From: Thioclava arctica
GTDB taxonomy: Bacteria; Pseudomonadota; Alphaproteobacteria; Rhodobacterales; Rhodobacteraceae
Assembly (NCBI RefSeq): GCF_040892615.1
Contig: NZ_JBFRYC010000009.1
Span: 62,001-126,000, forward strand
Reading direction: 5' to 3'
Length of the DNA stretch: 64,000 nucleotides
A program made the translations under genes and the position numbers. Every line of letters begins with the position of its first letter. Within the stretch, counting starts at the first letter, position 1. Of this stretch, positions 1-7,302 are shown in pieces. A model generated the notes under the pieces. The model was not told the origin of the DNA, made no database searches, and saw only the letters and a list, made by a program, of their open reading frames with translations.

Positions 1-1170
1 CTGATCGTGGTGTTTTTGGATATGGTCGGCTTTGGGCTGATCATTCCGGTCTTGCCCTCGCTGATCGTGCAGGTGGGGCATGTCGATCTGGCGCAGGCGA
101 GCAAGGTGGGCGGCGCGATGTTTGCCATCTTCAGCCTTGCGCAATTCGCCTTTGCGCCCCTGATGGGCAACCTGTCGGACCGGTTCGGGCGTCGCCCGCT
201 GCTGTTGCTCGCGATTGCGGGGCTGGGGGTGGATTACCTGTTTCATGCCTTTGCGCCGACGCTGTTCTGGCTGTTTGTCGGGCGCGCGATTGCAGGGGTG
301 TGCGGGGCGTCCTACGTGATCGCCAATGCCTATCTCGCCGATGTCAGCGCGCCCGAAGATCGCGCACGCGCCTTTGGTTTGATGGGCGCGGCCTTTGGGT
401 TGGGGTTCATCCTGGGCCCGGCGCTGGGGGGCTTGTTGGGAGAGCTGGGCCCGCGCGTGCCGTTCTTTGTCGCCGCCGCAATTTCGGGGCTGAACCTGAT
501 CTATGGGCTGTTCGTGCTGCCCGAAAGCCTGCCGCCGGAACGCCGTCGCCCGCTGAACTGGCGCGCTTGCAATCCGTTTGGCACGCTCAAGGTGTTCGCG
601 CGCTATCCCGGCGTCTTGCCTATGGCGGGGGTGATGGGGGTGTATCTGTTCGCCTCGGCGATTTATCCCGCGATCTGGCCGTTCTGGGGGATGGCAAAAT
701 TTGGTTGGACCGAAGGGATCGTCGGCTTGACGCTCGCCGCTTACGGGGGGGTCGCGGCGGCCTTTCAGGGCGGCTTGTCGGGCCCGCTGGCGCGCCGTTT
801 TGGCGAGGCAAAGGTGGTCTTTGTGGGGCTGTTTCTGGGGGTGGTGCTGCTGATTGCGCTGGCGCTGTCTTCCAGCCTTGCGATGGTGTTGTTCGTGCTT
901 TGCGTGACGGGCATCGAGGGGCTGGTGCAGCCGATGCTCACCTCGCTGATGTCGCGCGCCGTGCCCGAGGATGAACAGGGTGCGTTGCAGGGTGGGATTT
1001 CGGCGGTGATGAATCTCGCGATGTTGTTTGGCACGCTGTTCTTCACGCAGATTTTCGGGATATTTCAGGCCGAGGGCGCGATCATCCGCACGCCCGATAT
1101 GGCCTTTTACATGGCCTCGGCTATTTTGTTGATCGCGTTGATCTGGTTCGCGCGGCTGCGCAAGAGGTAA
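1..1170 (+). CDS. MFS efflux transporter, TetA/TCR-like (5' end outside window)
   Basis: Inner-membrane major facilitator transporter that probably exports a drug or small metabolite using the proton gradient. The frame is open from base 1, and the first visible residues (LIVVFLDMVGFGLIIPVLP) match the interior of TM1 in TetA-type proteins, so a few N-terminal residues lie upstream. Visible features are about 12 hydrophobic segments and motif A between TM2 and TM3 (GNLSDRFGRRP, near residues 55-67). Its length of about 390 aa is normal for the TCR subfamily. The stop is 3 bp before the aminotransferase start, suggesting an operon. The substrate cannot be told from sequence, and nothing here shows tetracycline specificity. 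Confidence 0.85.
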   Translation: MIVVFLDMVGFGLIIPVLPSLIVQVGHVDLAQASKVGGAMFAIFSLAQFAFAPLMGNLSDRFGRRPLLLLAIAGLGVDYLFHAFAPTLFWLFVGRAIAGVCGASYVIANAYLADVSAPEDRARAFGLMGAAFGLGFILGPALGGLLGELGPRVPFFVAAAISGLNLIYGLFVLPESLPPERRRPLNWRACNPFGTLKVFARYPGVLPMAGVMGVYLFASAIYPAIWPFWGMAKFGWTEGIVGLTLAAYGGVAAAFQGGLSGPLARRFGEAKVVFVGLFLGVVLLIALALSSSLAMVLFVLCVTGIEGLVQPMLTSLMSRAVPEDEQGALQGGISAVMNLAMLFGTLFFTQIFGIFQAEGAIIRTPDMAFYMASAILLIALIWFARLRKR

Positions 1171-1173
1171 GCA

Positions 1174-2358
1174 ATGAGCGAGCGTTTCGAGGGCAATTTC
1201 ACCCAGCAAGAACCGATCTCCGAGGATGCGATTGCAGCGGCTGTCGCGGTGCTGCGTTCGGGGCGGTTGCATCGCTACAATACCGCGCCCAATGAGCCGG
1301 GCGAGGTCGCGCTGCTGGAGCAGGAATTCGCCGCCTTCACGGGCGCGAAATATTGCCTTGCGGTGGCCTCGGGCGGCTATGCCTTGGGCTGTGCCTTGCG
1401 TGCATTGGATGTGGCCCCGAATGAGCCGGTGTTGACCAACGCTTTCACGCTGGCCCCGGTGCCCGGCGCGATTGCCGCGCTTGGCGCGCGCCCGGTCTTC
1501 GTCGAGAGCACCGAGAACCTGACCATCGATCTTGACGATCTGACTGCGAAGGCCAAAGCATCCGGGGCGCGTGTGCTGATGCTCAGCCATATGCGCGGCC
1601 ATCTTTGCGACATGGACGCCTTAATGGAGATCGCGCGCGCCCATGATCTGCGCGTAATCGAGGATTGCGCGCATACGATGGGGGCTTCGTGGGCGGGCGT
1701 GCCCTCGGGGCGCCATGGCGTGATCGGATGCTATTCGACCCAGACCTATAAGCATATCAACTCGGGCGAGGGCGGGCTGATCGTCACCGATGATCCCGAA
1801 CTGGCGGCGCGGATGATCCTGCTCTCGGGCAGCTATATGATGTACCCCCGCCATCTGGCCGCCCCCGCGCCAGAGGTGTTCGAGGCGCTGAAATATGACA
1901 CGCCCAATGTGTCGGGGCGTATGGACAGCCTGCGCGCCGCGATCCTGCGTCCGCAATTGGCCGAGCTGCCCGAACGGGTGGCGCGCTGGAACCGGCTGTA
2001 TGGCGCGATGGAGGCGGGGCTGACGGGCGCGCCCGGTGTCGCGCTGAGTGAACGCCCGCAGGCGGAGCATTATGTCGGCTCGTCGTTCCAGTTCCGTTTG
2101 CCCGGTCGCGATGGGGCGCGAATGGCAGATTTCGTCGCGCGGTGCGCTGCGCGCGGGGTCGAGCTGAAATGGTTCGGTGCGGATGAGCCTGCGGGGTTCA
2201 CCTCGCGCCATGACTCTTGGCGCTACGCAGAGGCGCAGGAGATGCCCAAGACCGATGCGGTGCTTGCCACGCTGCTGGATCTGCGCCTGCCGCTGACCTT
2301 CAGCGAAAGCGACGCAGCCCAAATCGCGCGCATCATTCGCGATGAACTGAGCGGTTAA
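1174..2358 (+). CDS. DegT/DnrJ/EryC1/StrS family PLP-dependent aminotransferase
   Basis: Fold-type I PLP enzyme of the family that transaminates keto-sugars or related carbonyl compounds. It is 394 aa, the usual family length. Asp164 in IEDCAHTMG should contact the pyridine nitrogen. Lys193 in STQTYKHINSGEGG sits at the Schiff-base position, where family members carry an [S/T]xxx[K]xxxxGEGG pattern. It follows the MFS gene by 3 bp and ends tail-to-tail with the leftward ornithine cyclodeaminase family gene, sharing a 4-bp TTAA. No sugar-nucleotide or LPS genes are nearby, so the substrate is unknown. It could act on an amino-compound exported by the MFS neighbour, which is inference only. Confidence 0.85.
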   Translation: MSERFEGNFTQQEPISEDAIAAAVAVLRSGRLHRYNTAPNEPGEVALLEQEFAAFTGAKYCLAVASGGYALGCALRALDVAPNEPVLTNAFTLAPVPGAIAALGARPVFVESTENLTIDLDDLTAKAKASGARVLMLSHMRGHLCDMDALMEIARAHDLRVIEDCAHTMGASWAGVPSGRHGVIGCYSTQTYKHINSGEGGLIVTDDPELAARMILLSGSYMMYPRHLAAPAPEVFEALKYDTPNVSGRMDSLRAAILRPQLAELPERVARWNRLYGAMEAGLTGAPGVALSERPQAEHYVGSSFQFRLPGRDGARMADFVARCAARGVELKWFGADEPAGFTSRHDSWRYAEAQEMPKTDAVLATLLDLRLPLTFSESDAAQIARIIRDELSG

Positions 2359-3278
2359 CCCGCGCGCGCCACGATATAGCGCGCCATCATCAGATCGAGA
2401 TGCGCGCCCCCGCCATTCTTGAAAAGCGTGATCTCGTCGGCGCTTTGCCGCCCGGGCGCGCCGCTCACCAGATCATACAGATCGCCGCGCACCGACTCGG
2501 GCGTGATCACCCCGGCCGCGATCGGGATCATCAGCTCGCCAATATGGCCCAGCGTGGTTTCGCGGCTGTCCACGAACAGGCGCGCACGCGCCATCAGCGC
2601 GTCATCACCCTCGCGCATATCGGCCTTATAGGCGCCGATCAGATCGACATGGGTGCCCGGTTTGACCCACGCGCCCTGCAGGATCGGCTCGCGCGCCATT
2701 GTTGCTGAGGTGATGATATCGGCGCGCGCTACGGCGCGTTCCAGATCGGGGGCAGCGTGCAGGGTGACGCCCTTGGGGGCTGGCTCGGTGGCGAGCGCTT
2801 GCGCCTGCTCGGGCCGGCGGGTCCAGATCGCGATCTCGTTGAGCCCCGGAAACAGTGCGGCATAGGCGGCGATCAGGCTGCGCGCGACCGTGCCCCCGCC
2901 GATGATCAGCAAGCGCGCGCTGTCCGGGCGCGCCAGCAGTTTCGCGCCGAGCACGGAATCAGCCGCCGTCTTGAACTCGGTCACGAGGCGGCTTTCGATG
3001 ATCGCCGACAGCTCGCCGGTTTGGGGGCGAAAGACCAGCATCGCGCCTTGCACCGTTGGCAGGCCTTGGGCGGCGTTGCCATCGCATACGGTAAAGGATT
3101 TCACACCATAGCCGAGCCCCTCGATATAGGCGCCCCGGCTAAGCAGTGTCGCCTGTGCTGGCCCCAGAAACATATCACCGACCTGCGCGCGCGGCAGGGT
3201 ATGGCCAAAGCGCAGCGCCTCGACCGCGCCGGGCCAGTCCAGATGTGCAGCGGCCTCATAGGGGATCATCTTGGTCAT
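2355..3278 (-). CDS. Ornithine cyclodeaminase/mu-crystallin family protein
   Basis: NAD(P)-dependent enzyme of the OCD/mu-crystallin fold, 307 aa. The Rossmann motif is LLIIGGGTVARSL, and the segment before it reads TEFKTAADSVLGAKLLA, where many family members have Arg (RTAA) instead of Lys. I chose the ATG at 3278 because GGAG lies 7 bases before it; upstream in-frame codons translate the neighbouring gene out of phase. It sits 8 bp behind the DadA-like gene and is surely co-transcribed. Family functions include ornithine cyclodeaminase, delta1-pyrroline-2-carboxylate reductase, ketimine reductase and L-alanine dehydrogenase. The DadA partner favours an imino-acid reductase role (inference). 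Confidence 0.82.
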   Translation of the reverse strand: MTKMIPYEAAAHLDWPGAVEALRFGHTLPRAQVGDMFLGPAQATLLSRGAYIEGLGYGVKSFTVCDGNAAQGLPTVQGAMLVFRPQTGELSAIIESRLVTEFKTAADSVLGAKLLARPDSARLLIIGGGTVARSLIAAYAALFPGLNEIAIWTRRPEQAQALATEPAPKGVTLHAAPDLERAVARADIITSATMAREPILQGAWVKPGTHVDLIGAYKADMREGDDALMARARLFVDSRETTLGHIGELMIPIAAGVITPESVRGDLYDLVSGAPGRQSADEITLFKNGGGAHLDLMMARYIVARAG

Positions 3279-3286
3279 ATCGTCTC

Positions 3287-4555
3287 CTAAATTGGGTCCA
3301 GCCAGCGTGCACGTGCCGAGACATTGCGCAACTCGGGCGTGTCCCCTGTCATCGCCTGTGCGATCAGCGCGCCACAGCCCGCCGAGGTCGTCCAGCCCAG
3401 CGTGCCATGACCTGCATTGATCCACAGATTATCATAGCGGCGCACCCGGCCCAGATAGGGCGGGCCTGCGGGGGTGGTGGGGCGCAGCCCGGTCCAGAAG
3501 GTTACGCGATCCAGATCGACGGCCGAACCGAAATTGCGCGTGACGTAATCCTTCAGAACGGCGATACGGTGGCTGGGCAAAGAGCGATCCCGCCCGGCAA
3601 ATTCCGCAAATGCCGTAACGCGCAACTGCCCGCCATAGACCGCCACTGCGAGATGCGCAGCCTCGTCAATATAGGGCAGGGCGGGCAGCCGCGCGGGATC
3701 GCGCAGCGCCCATGTGCCCGAATAGCCTTTGACCGGGTAGATCAGCGGCGCAAACCCCAACGGGCGGGTCAGATCGGGGGTCTCGACGCCGGTGGCCAGC
3801 AAGACATGCTGCGCAGTGATCACCTCATCACCAAGGCGCACGGCGCGGATATGCCCGTCAGCGGTGTCAAACCCGCTGACCTCGCTGTCATAGCGAAACG
3901 TGACCGATCCGCGCGTGGCCAGATCTTGCGCGGCGCCTTTGGTGAAGACATGGCAGTCGCCCACACTGTCGCGTTTGGAAAACAGCGCGCCTGCAAAGCG
4001 GTCTTGCGCCAGCGCCAGCGCGCCTTCGCGATCAAACAGGGCGGCGCGATCCAGCGCGTCCATCGGTTGCGCGCTATTGGCGCCATGTGCGCCTGCCGCA
4101 TGGGCCAGATCTTCGGCATCGCTATACAGATAAAGCCCGCCATCATGGCGTAGCAGGTCCTCCAGCCCCAGATCCTGCGCAACCGCGCGCAGGGTCTCGC
4201 GGCTGAAGGCGCTTAGCCGCGCCAGACGGTCGGTGTTGGCGTCATGGCGCGCGCGGGTGCAATTGCGCAAAAACGCCAGCCCCCAACGCCACAACGCAGG
4301 ATCGCCGAGCCGCGTGACCCGCACCCCGGGTTCGCGCCCCGCCATTGCGCGCATCAGCGTCAAGATCGCTTCGGGTGCGGCCCAGGATTGCGCATCGCCC
4401 ACCGCGATGATCCCGGCATTGGCGCGCGAGCAAAGCTGCGCCGGCCCCGGTTCGCGATCAAGCACGATCACACGGTGACCAAGCGCGGCCAGCGCCTGCG
4501 CGCTCATCACGCCAATCACACCCGCACCGATGATAACAATAGGCTGTTGCGTCAT
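3287..4555 (-). CDS. D-amino acid dehydrogenase-like FAD oxidoreductase (DAO/DadA family)
   Basis: FAD-dependent oxidoreductase, 422 aa, of the DAO superfamily. It probably oxidises a D-amino acid to an imino or keto acid and passes electrons to the quinone pool at the membrane face. The N-terminal dinucleotide motif is IVIIGAGVIGVMSA (residues 6-19) with the acidic partner in VLDREPG. The C-terminal FAD/substrate block reads WTGLRPTTPAGPPYLG, followed by NLWINAGHGTLGWT, both characteristic of DadA. It is first in a two-gene leftward operon with the OCD-family gene and divergent from ivd across 160 bp. Substrate is not determined; D-proline or hydroxy-D-proline dehydrogenases belong to the same family. 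Confidence 0.85.
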   Translation of the reverse strand: MTQQPIVIIGAGVIGVMSAQALAALGHRVIVLDREPGPAQLCSRANAGIIAVGDAQSWAAPEAILTLMRAMAGREPGVRVTRLGDPALWRWGLAFLRNCTRARHDANTDRLARLSAFSRETLRAVAQDLGLEDLLRHDGGLYLYSDAEDLAHAAGAHGANSAQPMDALDRAALFDREGALALAQDRFAGALFSKRDSVGDCHVFTKGAAQDLATRGSVTFRYDSEVSGFDTADGHIRAVRLGDEVITAQHVLLATGVETPDLTRPLGFAPLIYPVKGYSGTWALRDPARLPALPYIDEAAHLAVAVYGGQLRVTAFAEFAGRDRSLPSHRIAVLKDYVTRNFGSAVDLDRVTFWTGLRPTTPAGPPYLGRVRRYDNLWINAGHGTLGWTTSAGCGALIAQAMTGDTPELRNVSARARWLDPI

Positions 4556-4654
4556 GTCGCGCGCCTTCTTGCAGGGATCTCACCGCCCCTTTGTGGACCA
4601 AGGCGCGCGCGCTTTCCACCGTTGCATTTGGATTATTTCACCGCACGCTCCCTC

Positions 4655-4696
4655 TTGACGCGACTCGCCTTGCGAGCTTAAATGAACGAGCGTTCA
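4655..4696 (+). promoter_or_regulatory. Predicted ivd/liuA promoter with overlapping palindromic operator
   Basis: A -35 hexamer TTGACG (4655-4660), a 17-bp spacer and a -10-like TTAAAT (4678-4683) precede the isovaleryl-CoA dehydrogenase gene. A perfect inverted repeat, TGAACG-AG-CGTTCA (4683-4696), starts at the last base of the -10 and covers the expected transcription start. That layout suits repression by a dimeric TetR-type regulator. The palindrome and hexamers are read directly; the regulator class is inferred from the shape of the site. No regulator gene lies beside it in this window. Confidence 0.65.
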
Positions 4697-4715
4697 ATAA
4701 ATGGGAGGAAAGCCG

Positions 4716-5876
4716 ATGTTCGCAGGTTCCATGGAATTTGATCTGGGCGAGGATATCGGCGCGTTGCGCGAGATGGTGCGGCGCTGGGCGACAGAGCGGG
4801 TGGCCCCGATCGCGGCCAAGACCGATCTCGATAACGCGTTTCCCAATGAGCTGTGGTCCGAGATGGGCGCGCTGGGCCTTTTGGGCATTACGGTGTCTGA
4901 GGAATATGGCGGCGCGGGAATGGGCTATCTGGCCCATGTCGTCGCGACTGAGGAAATCGCGCGCGCCTCGGCCAGTATCGCGCTCAGCTACGGAGCGCAT
5001 TCCAACCTTTGCGTCAACCAGCTCAAGATCAACGGATCGGACGAGCAAAAGCAGAAATACCTGCCCGATCTGATCTCGGGGGCCAAGATCGGCGCGCTCG
5101 CGATGAGCGAGTCTGGCGCTGGCTCGGACGTGGTGGGCATGAAGCTGCGCGCGGAAAAGCGCAACGGCTACTACGTTTTGAACGGCCATAAATACTGGAT
5201 CACCAATGGTCCCGACGCCGATACGCTGGTGGTCTATGCCAAGACCGACCCCGAGGCGGGTTCCAAGGGTATCACCGCCTTTATCGTTGAGAAAACCTTC
5301 AAAGGGTTTTCCACCTCGCCCCATTTCGACAAGCTCGGAATGCGTGGCTCAAACACCGCGCAGCTATTCTTTGACGATTGCGAAGTGCCCTTCGAGAATG
5401 TTCTGGGCGCCGAGGGGCGAGGCACCAAGGTGCTGATGTCGGGACTTGATTACGAACGCGTCGTGCTGTCGGGCATCGGCACGGGCATCATGATGGCCTG
5501 CCTCGATGAGGTCGTGCCCTATGCCAAAGAGCGCCACCAATTCGGCCAGCCGATTGGGAATTTCCAGCTCATGCAGGCCAAGATCGCCGATATGTATGTC
5601 GCGATGAACACCGCGCGCGCCTACACTTACGAGGTCGCCAAGGCCTGCGATCGTGGTCAGGTCACGCGTCACGATGCGGCCGCGACCGTGCTTTATGCCA
5701 GCGAACAGGCGATGGTGCAGGCCCATCAGGCCGTGCAGGCGCTGGGCGGGGCCGGGTTCTTAAGCGACTCCAACGTCTCGCGGCTGTTCCGCGATGCCAA
5801 GCTGATGGAAATCGGCGCGGGCACCTCGGAAATCCGCCGGATGCTGATTGGCCGTGAGATCATGGAGAAGCTGTGA
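4716..5876 (+). CDS. ivd: Isovaleryl-CoA dehydrogenase
   Basis: Acyl-CoA dehydrogenase flavoenzyme (386 aa) for the third step of leucine breakdown, isovaleryl-CoA to 3-methylcrotonyl-CoA, passing electrons to ETF. Family blocks are visible: AMSESGAGSDVVGMKLRA (from about residue 129), the FAD-contact KYWITNGPDAD (159-169) and the C-terminal GGAGFLSDSNVSRLFRD. Glu247 in GLDYERVVLSG is in the isovaleryl-CoA dehydrogenase position for the catalytic base (helix G), not the Glu near residue 376 used by medium-chain enzymes. I chose the ATG at 4716 because GGAGGAA precedes it by 7 bases; an ATG at 4701 overlaps that ribosome site. It is the first gene of the leu-catabolic block and carries its own promoter and operator. 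Confidence 0.93.
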   Translation: MFAGSMEFDLGEDIGALREMVRRWATERVAPIAAKTDLDNAFPNELWSEMGALGLLGITVSEEYGGAGMGYLAHVVATEEIARASASIALSYGAHSNLCVNQLKINGSDEQKQKYLPDLISGAKIGALAMSESGAGSDVVGMKLRAEKRNGYYVLNGHKYWITNGPDADTLVVYAKTDPEAGSKGITAFIVEKTFKGFSTSPHFDKLGMRGSNTAQLFFDDCEVPFENVLGAEGRGTKVLMSGLDYERVVLSGIGTGIMMACLDEVVPYAKERHQFGQPIGNFQLMQAKIADMYVAMNTARAYTYEVAKACDRGQVTRHDAAATVLYASEQAMVQAHQAVQALGGAGFLSDSNVSRLFRDAKLMEIGAGTSEIRRMLIGREIMEKL

Positions 5877-5942
5877 TGCGCGCACCTTTGGCCGCGCTGT
5901 CGATGTGCCCCGCAGATTGCGGCGGCGGCATGTCGGACGGCG

Positions 5943-5971
5943 AAAAAGGGGCGGTGCCAAAGCTCCGCCCC
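5943..5971 (-). terminator. Intrinsic terminator of ompW
   Basis: GGGGCGG (5948-5954) pairs with CCGCCCC (5965-5971) across a 10-nt loop. Read leftward, the stem is followed by five T residues (complement of 5943-5947). It lies about 50 bp past the ompW stop, so it should end ompW transcription before it runs into ivd. Confidence 0.7.
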
Positions 5972-6019
5972 GCAGTGCCGAAGGGTGGTGTAGCGCAGGG
6001 TGTGACCCCTGCGCCGAAA

Positions 6020-6640
6020 TCAGAATTTGTAGATATAGGCGACGCCCACAACCACCGGGTCGATCTCAACTGTGCCGATCTTGGTGCCGTTCAGCTTGAC
6101 GTCGCTGTTGATGTCGATCCAGCGGATATCGGTACGCAACGCGCCATGCTCCGAGATCTTGTAGTCAAAGCCCGCATGCAGCGCCAAACCCCAGCTATCC
6201 CCCAGCTTCAGATTGTCGCCAGCCAGCGCGCCGGTCGTCTTCTCGCTGAAAAATCCGGTGTAGTTCACGCCTGCGCCCACAAAGGGCGTAAGGGCGGTGC
6301 CGGTCGCAAAGTGATACTGCAGCGAGAGCACGGGCGGCAGATGCTTGACGGTGCCGACTTTGCCCAGACCGTCGATATTCACGGAATGCTTGAAGGGCAG
6401 CGCGGCCAGCAGTTCAATCCCGATATTGTCGCGCACGAAGTATTCGGCGGTAAAGGTCGGGCGGGCAGAATTGCCAACATCCACGTTCAACCCGCCGGTC
6501 AGCGTGCCATTGTCGGATTTCGGCATGACCTCATGCAGGCCAAAGCCCAAGGTGATGTCGCCAGCCTGTTGCGCCAACGCGGGGGCGGCGATCATTGCCG
6601 TGGCCACCAGCAGCGGCAAACTCAGAATACTGTGTTTCAT
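6020..6640 (-). CDS. ompW: OmpW family outer membrane protein
   Basis: Small eight-stranded outer-membrane beta-barrel, 206 aa, normal for OmpW. The N-terminus is a clear signal peptide (MKHSILSLPLLVATAMIAAPALA, cleavage after ALA). Family features are the alternating strands with LPPVLSLQYHF and TPFVGAGVNYTGFF, and a C-terminal aromatic end (VVGVAYIYKF) as needed for BAM insertion. The start at 6640 is fixed by the signal peptide; longer in-frame starts add an unlikely arginine-rich leader. It is transcribed against the surrounding leu-catabolic genes and has its own terminator and an FNR-like site about 60 bp upstream. OmpW proteins are linked to uptake of small hydrophobic molecules and to anaerobic or redox stress adaptation. 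Confidence 0.88.
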   Translation of the reverse strand: MKHSILSLPLLVATAMIAAPALAQQAGDITLGFGLHEVMPKSDNGTLTGGLNVDVGNSARPTFTAEYFVRDNIGIELLAALPFKHSVNIDGLGKVGTVKHLPPVLSLQYHFATGTALTPFVGAGVNYTGFFSEKTTGALAGDNLKLGDSWGLALHAGFDYKISEHGALRTDIRWIDINSDVKLNGTKIGTVEIDPVVVGVAYIYKF

Positions 6641-6698
6641 GGGAGGGTTCTCTACTCTCTTACGCGCCAGAGCCTGCACCGCTGCAGCGCCCAAGACT

Positions 6699-6712
6699 TT
6701 GACTTGGATCAA
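6699..6712. promoter_or_regulatory. FNR/FnrL-type binding site between ompW and the lprI-like gene
   Basis: TTGAC-TTGG-ATCAA matches the FNR/FnrL consensus TTGAY-N4-RTCAA at all ten specified positions. It is centred about 65 bp upstream of the ompW start codon and about 132 bp upstream of the lprI-like start. E. coli ompW is known to be under FNR control, which supports ompW as the target. I could not place a convincing -10 at the ideal distance. Confidence 0.6.
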
Positions 6713-6837
6713 CTATATGTGATCGCGTCTGCGGCAAGGCGCCGCAGGGCCAGAACGATTGCGGCGCGCCTGCATCCAAGGCGTGAATATGCGTTGCGCC
6801 CAATGCTATGCGCGGCCAATATTCAGGGAGAGCCACA

Positions 6838-7302
6838 ATGAAACAGATGATGATCGCAGCGCTTATGGCTGCATTTGGCAGTCCCGCGCTGGCCGATCCG
6901 AGTGTTGATCCCAATACGGTGCACGCTTGTTTTGATGGCGCGAAAGACACCCATCCCGCCTGTATCGGGGATGCCGCCAACGCCTGCCAAGCCCAGCCGG
7001 GTGGCGCAACCACGCTGGGCATCTCGGCCTGCCTGCAAGGCGAGGCGCAGGTCTGGGACGATATCTTGAACGCGCAATACAAGGGCGCGCGCGCGCAGTT
7101 GCTTGAACAGGGCGGCACGCCGCTTGCCGATCAACTGCTGGATGCGCAACGCACCTGGATCGCTTTTCGTGATGCCGATTGCGGGCTGGTCTATAGCATC
7201 TGGGCCGATGGCTCGATCCGCACTGTGATAGCCAGCTCGTGCTATCTGAACAAAACGGCGCAGCGTGCGCTGGAACTGCATAATCTGGGGAATATGGAAT
7301 GA
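6838..7302 (+). CDS. LprI-like (DUF1311) secreted protein
   Basis: Small exported protein, 154 aa, with signal peptide MKQMMIAALMAAFGSPALA and a cysteine-rich body. The C-terminal half has the LprI/DUF1311 pattern: an initial helix (EAQVWDDILNAQYKGARAQL) followed by LLDAQRTWIAFRDADC and CYLNKTAQRALEL. Members of this family include LprI, described as a lysozyme inhibitor, but most have no known role. The start at 6838 follows AGGGAG by 8 bases. The stop overlaps the mccB start by 4 bp (ATGA), so the two genes are translationally coupled, an odd pairing of a periplasmic protein with a cytosolic carboxylase. Function here is unknown. Confidence 0.78.
   Translation: MKQMMIAALMAAFGSPALADPSVDPNTVHACFDGAKDTHPACIGDAANACQAQPGGATTLGISACLQGEAQVWDDILNAQYKGARAQLLEQGGTPLADQLLDAQRTWIAFRDADCGLVYSIWADGSIRTVIASSCYLNKTAQRALELHNLGNME

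Noticed and set aside
6820..6840. mccB operon promoter just before the lprI-like gene
   Set aside because: TATATG (6714-6719) has no -35 at 16-18 bp. No convincing hexamer pair was found in 6720-6830.
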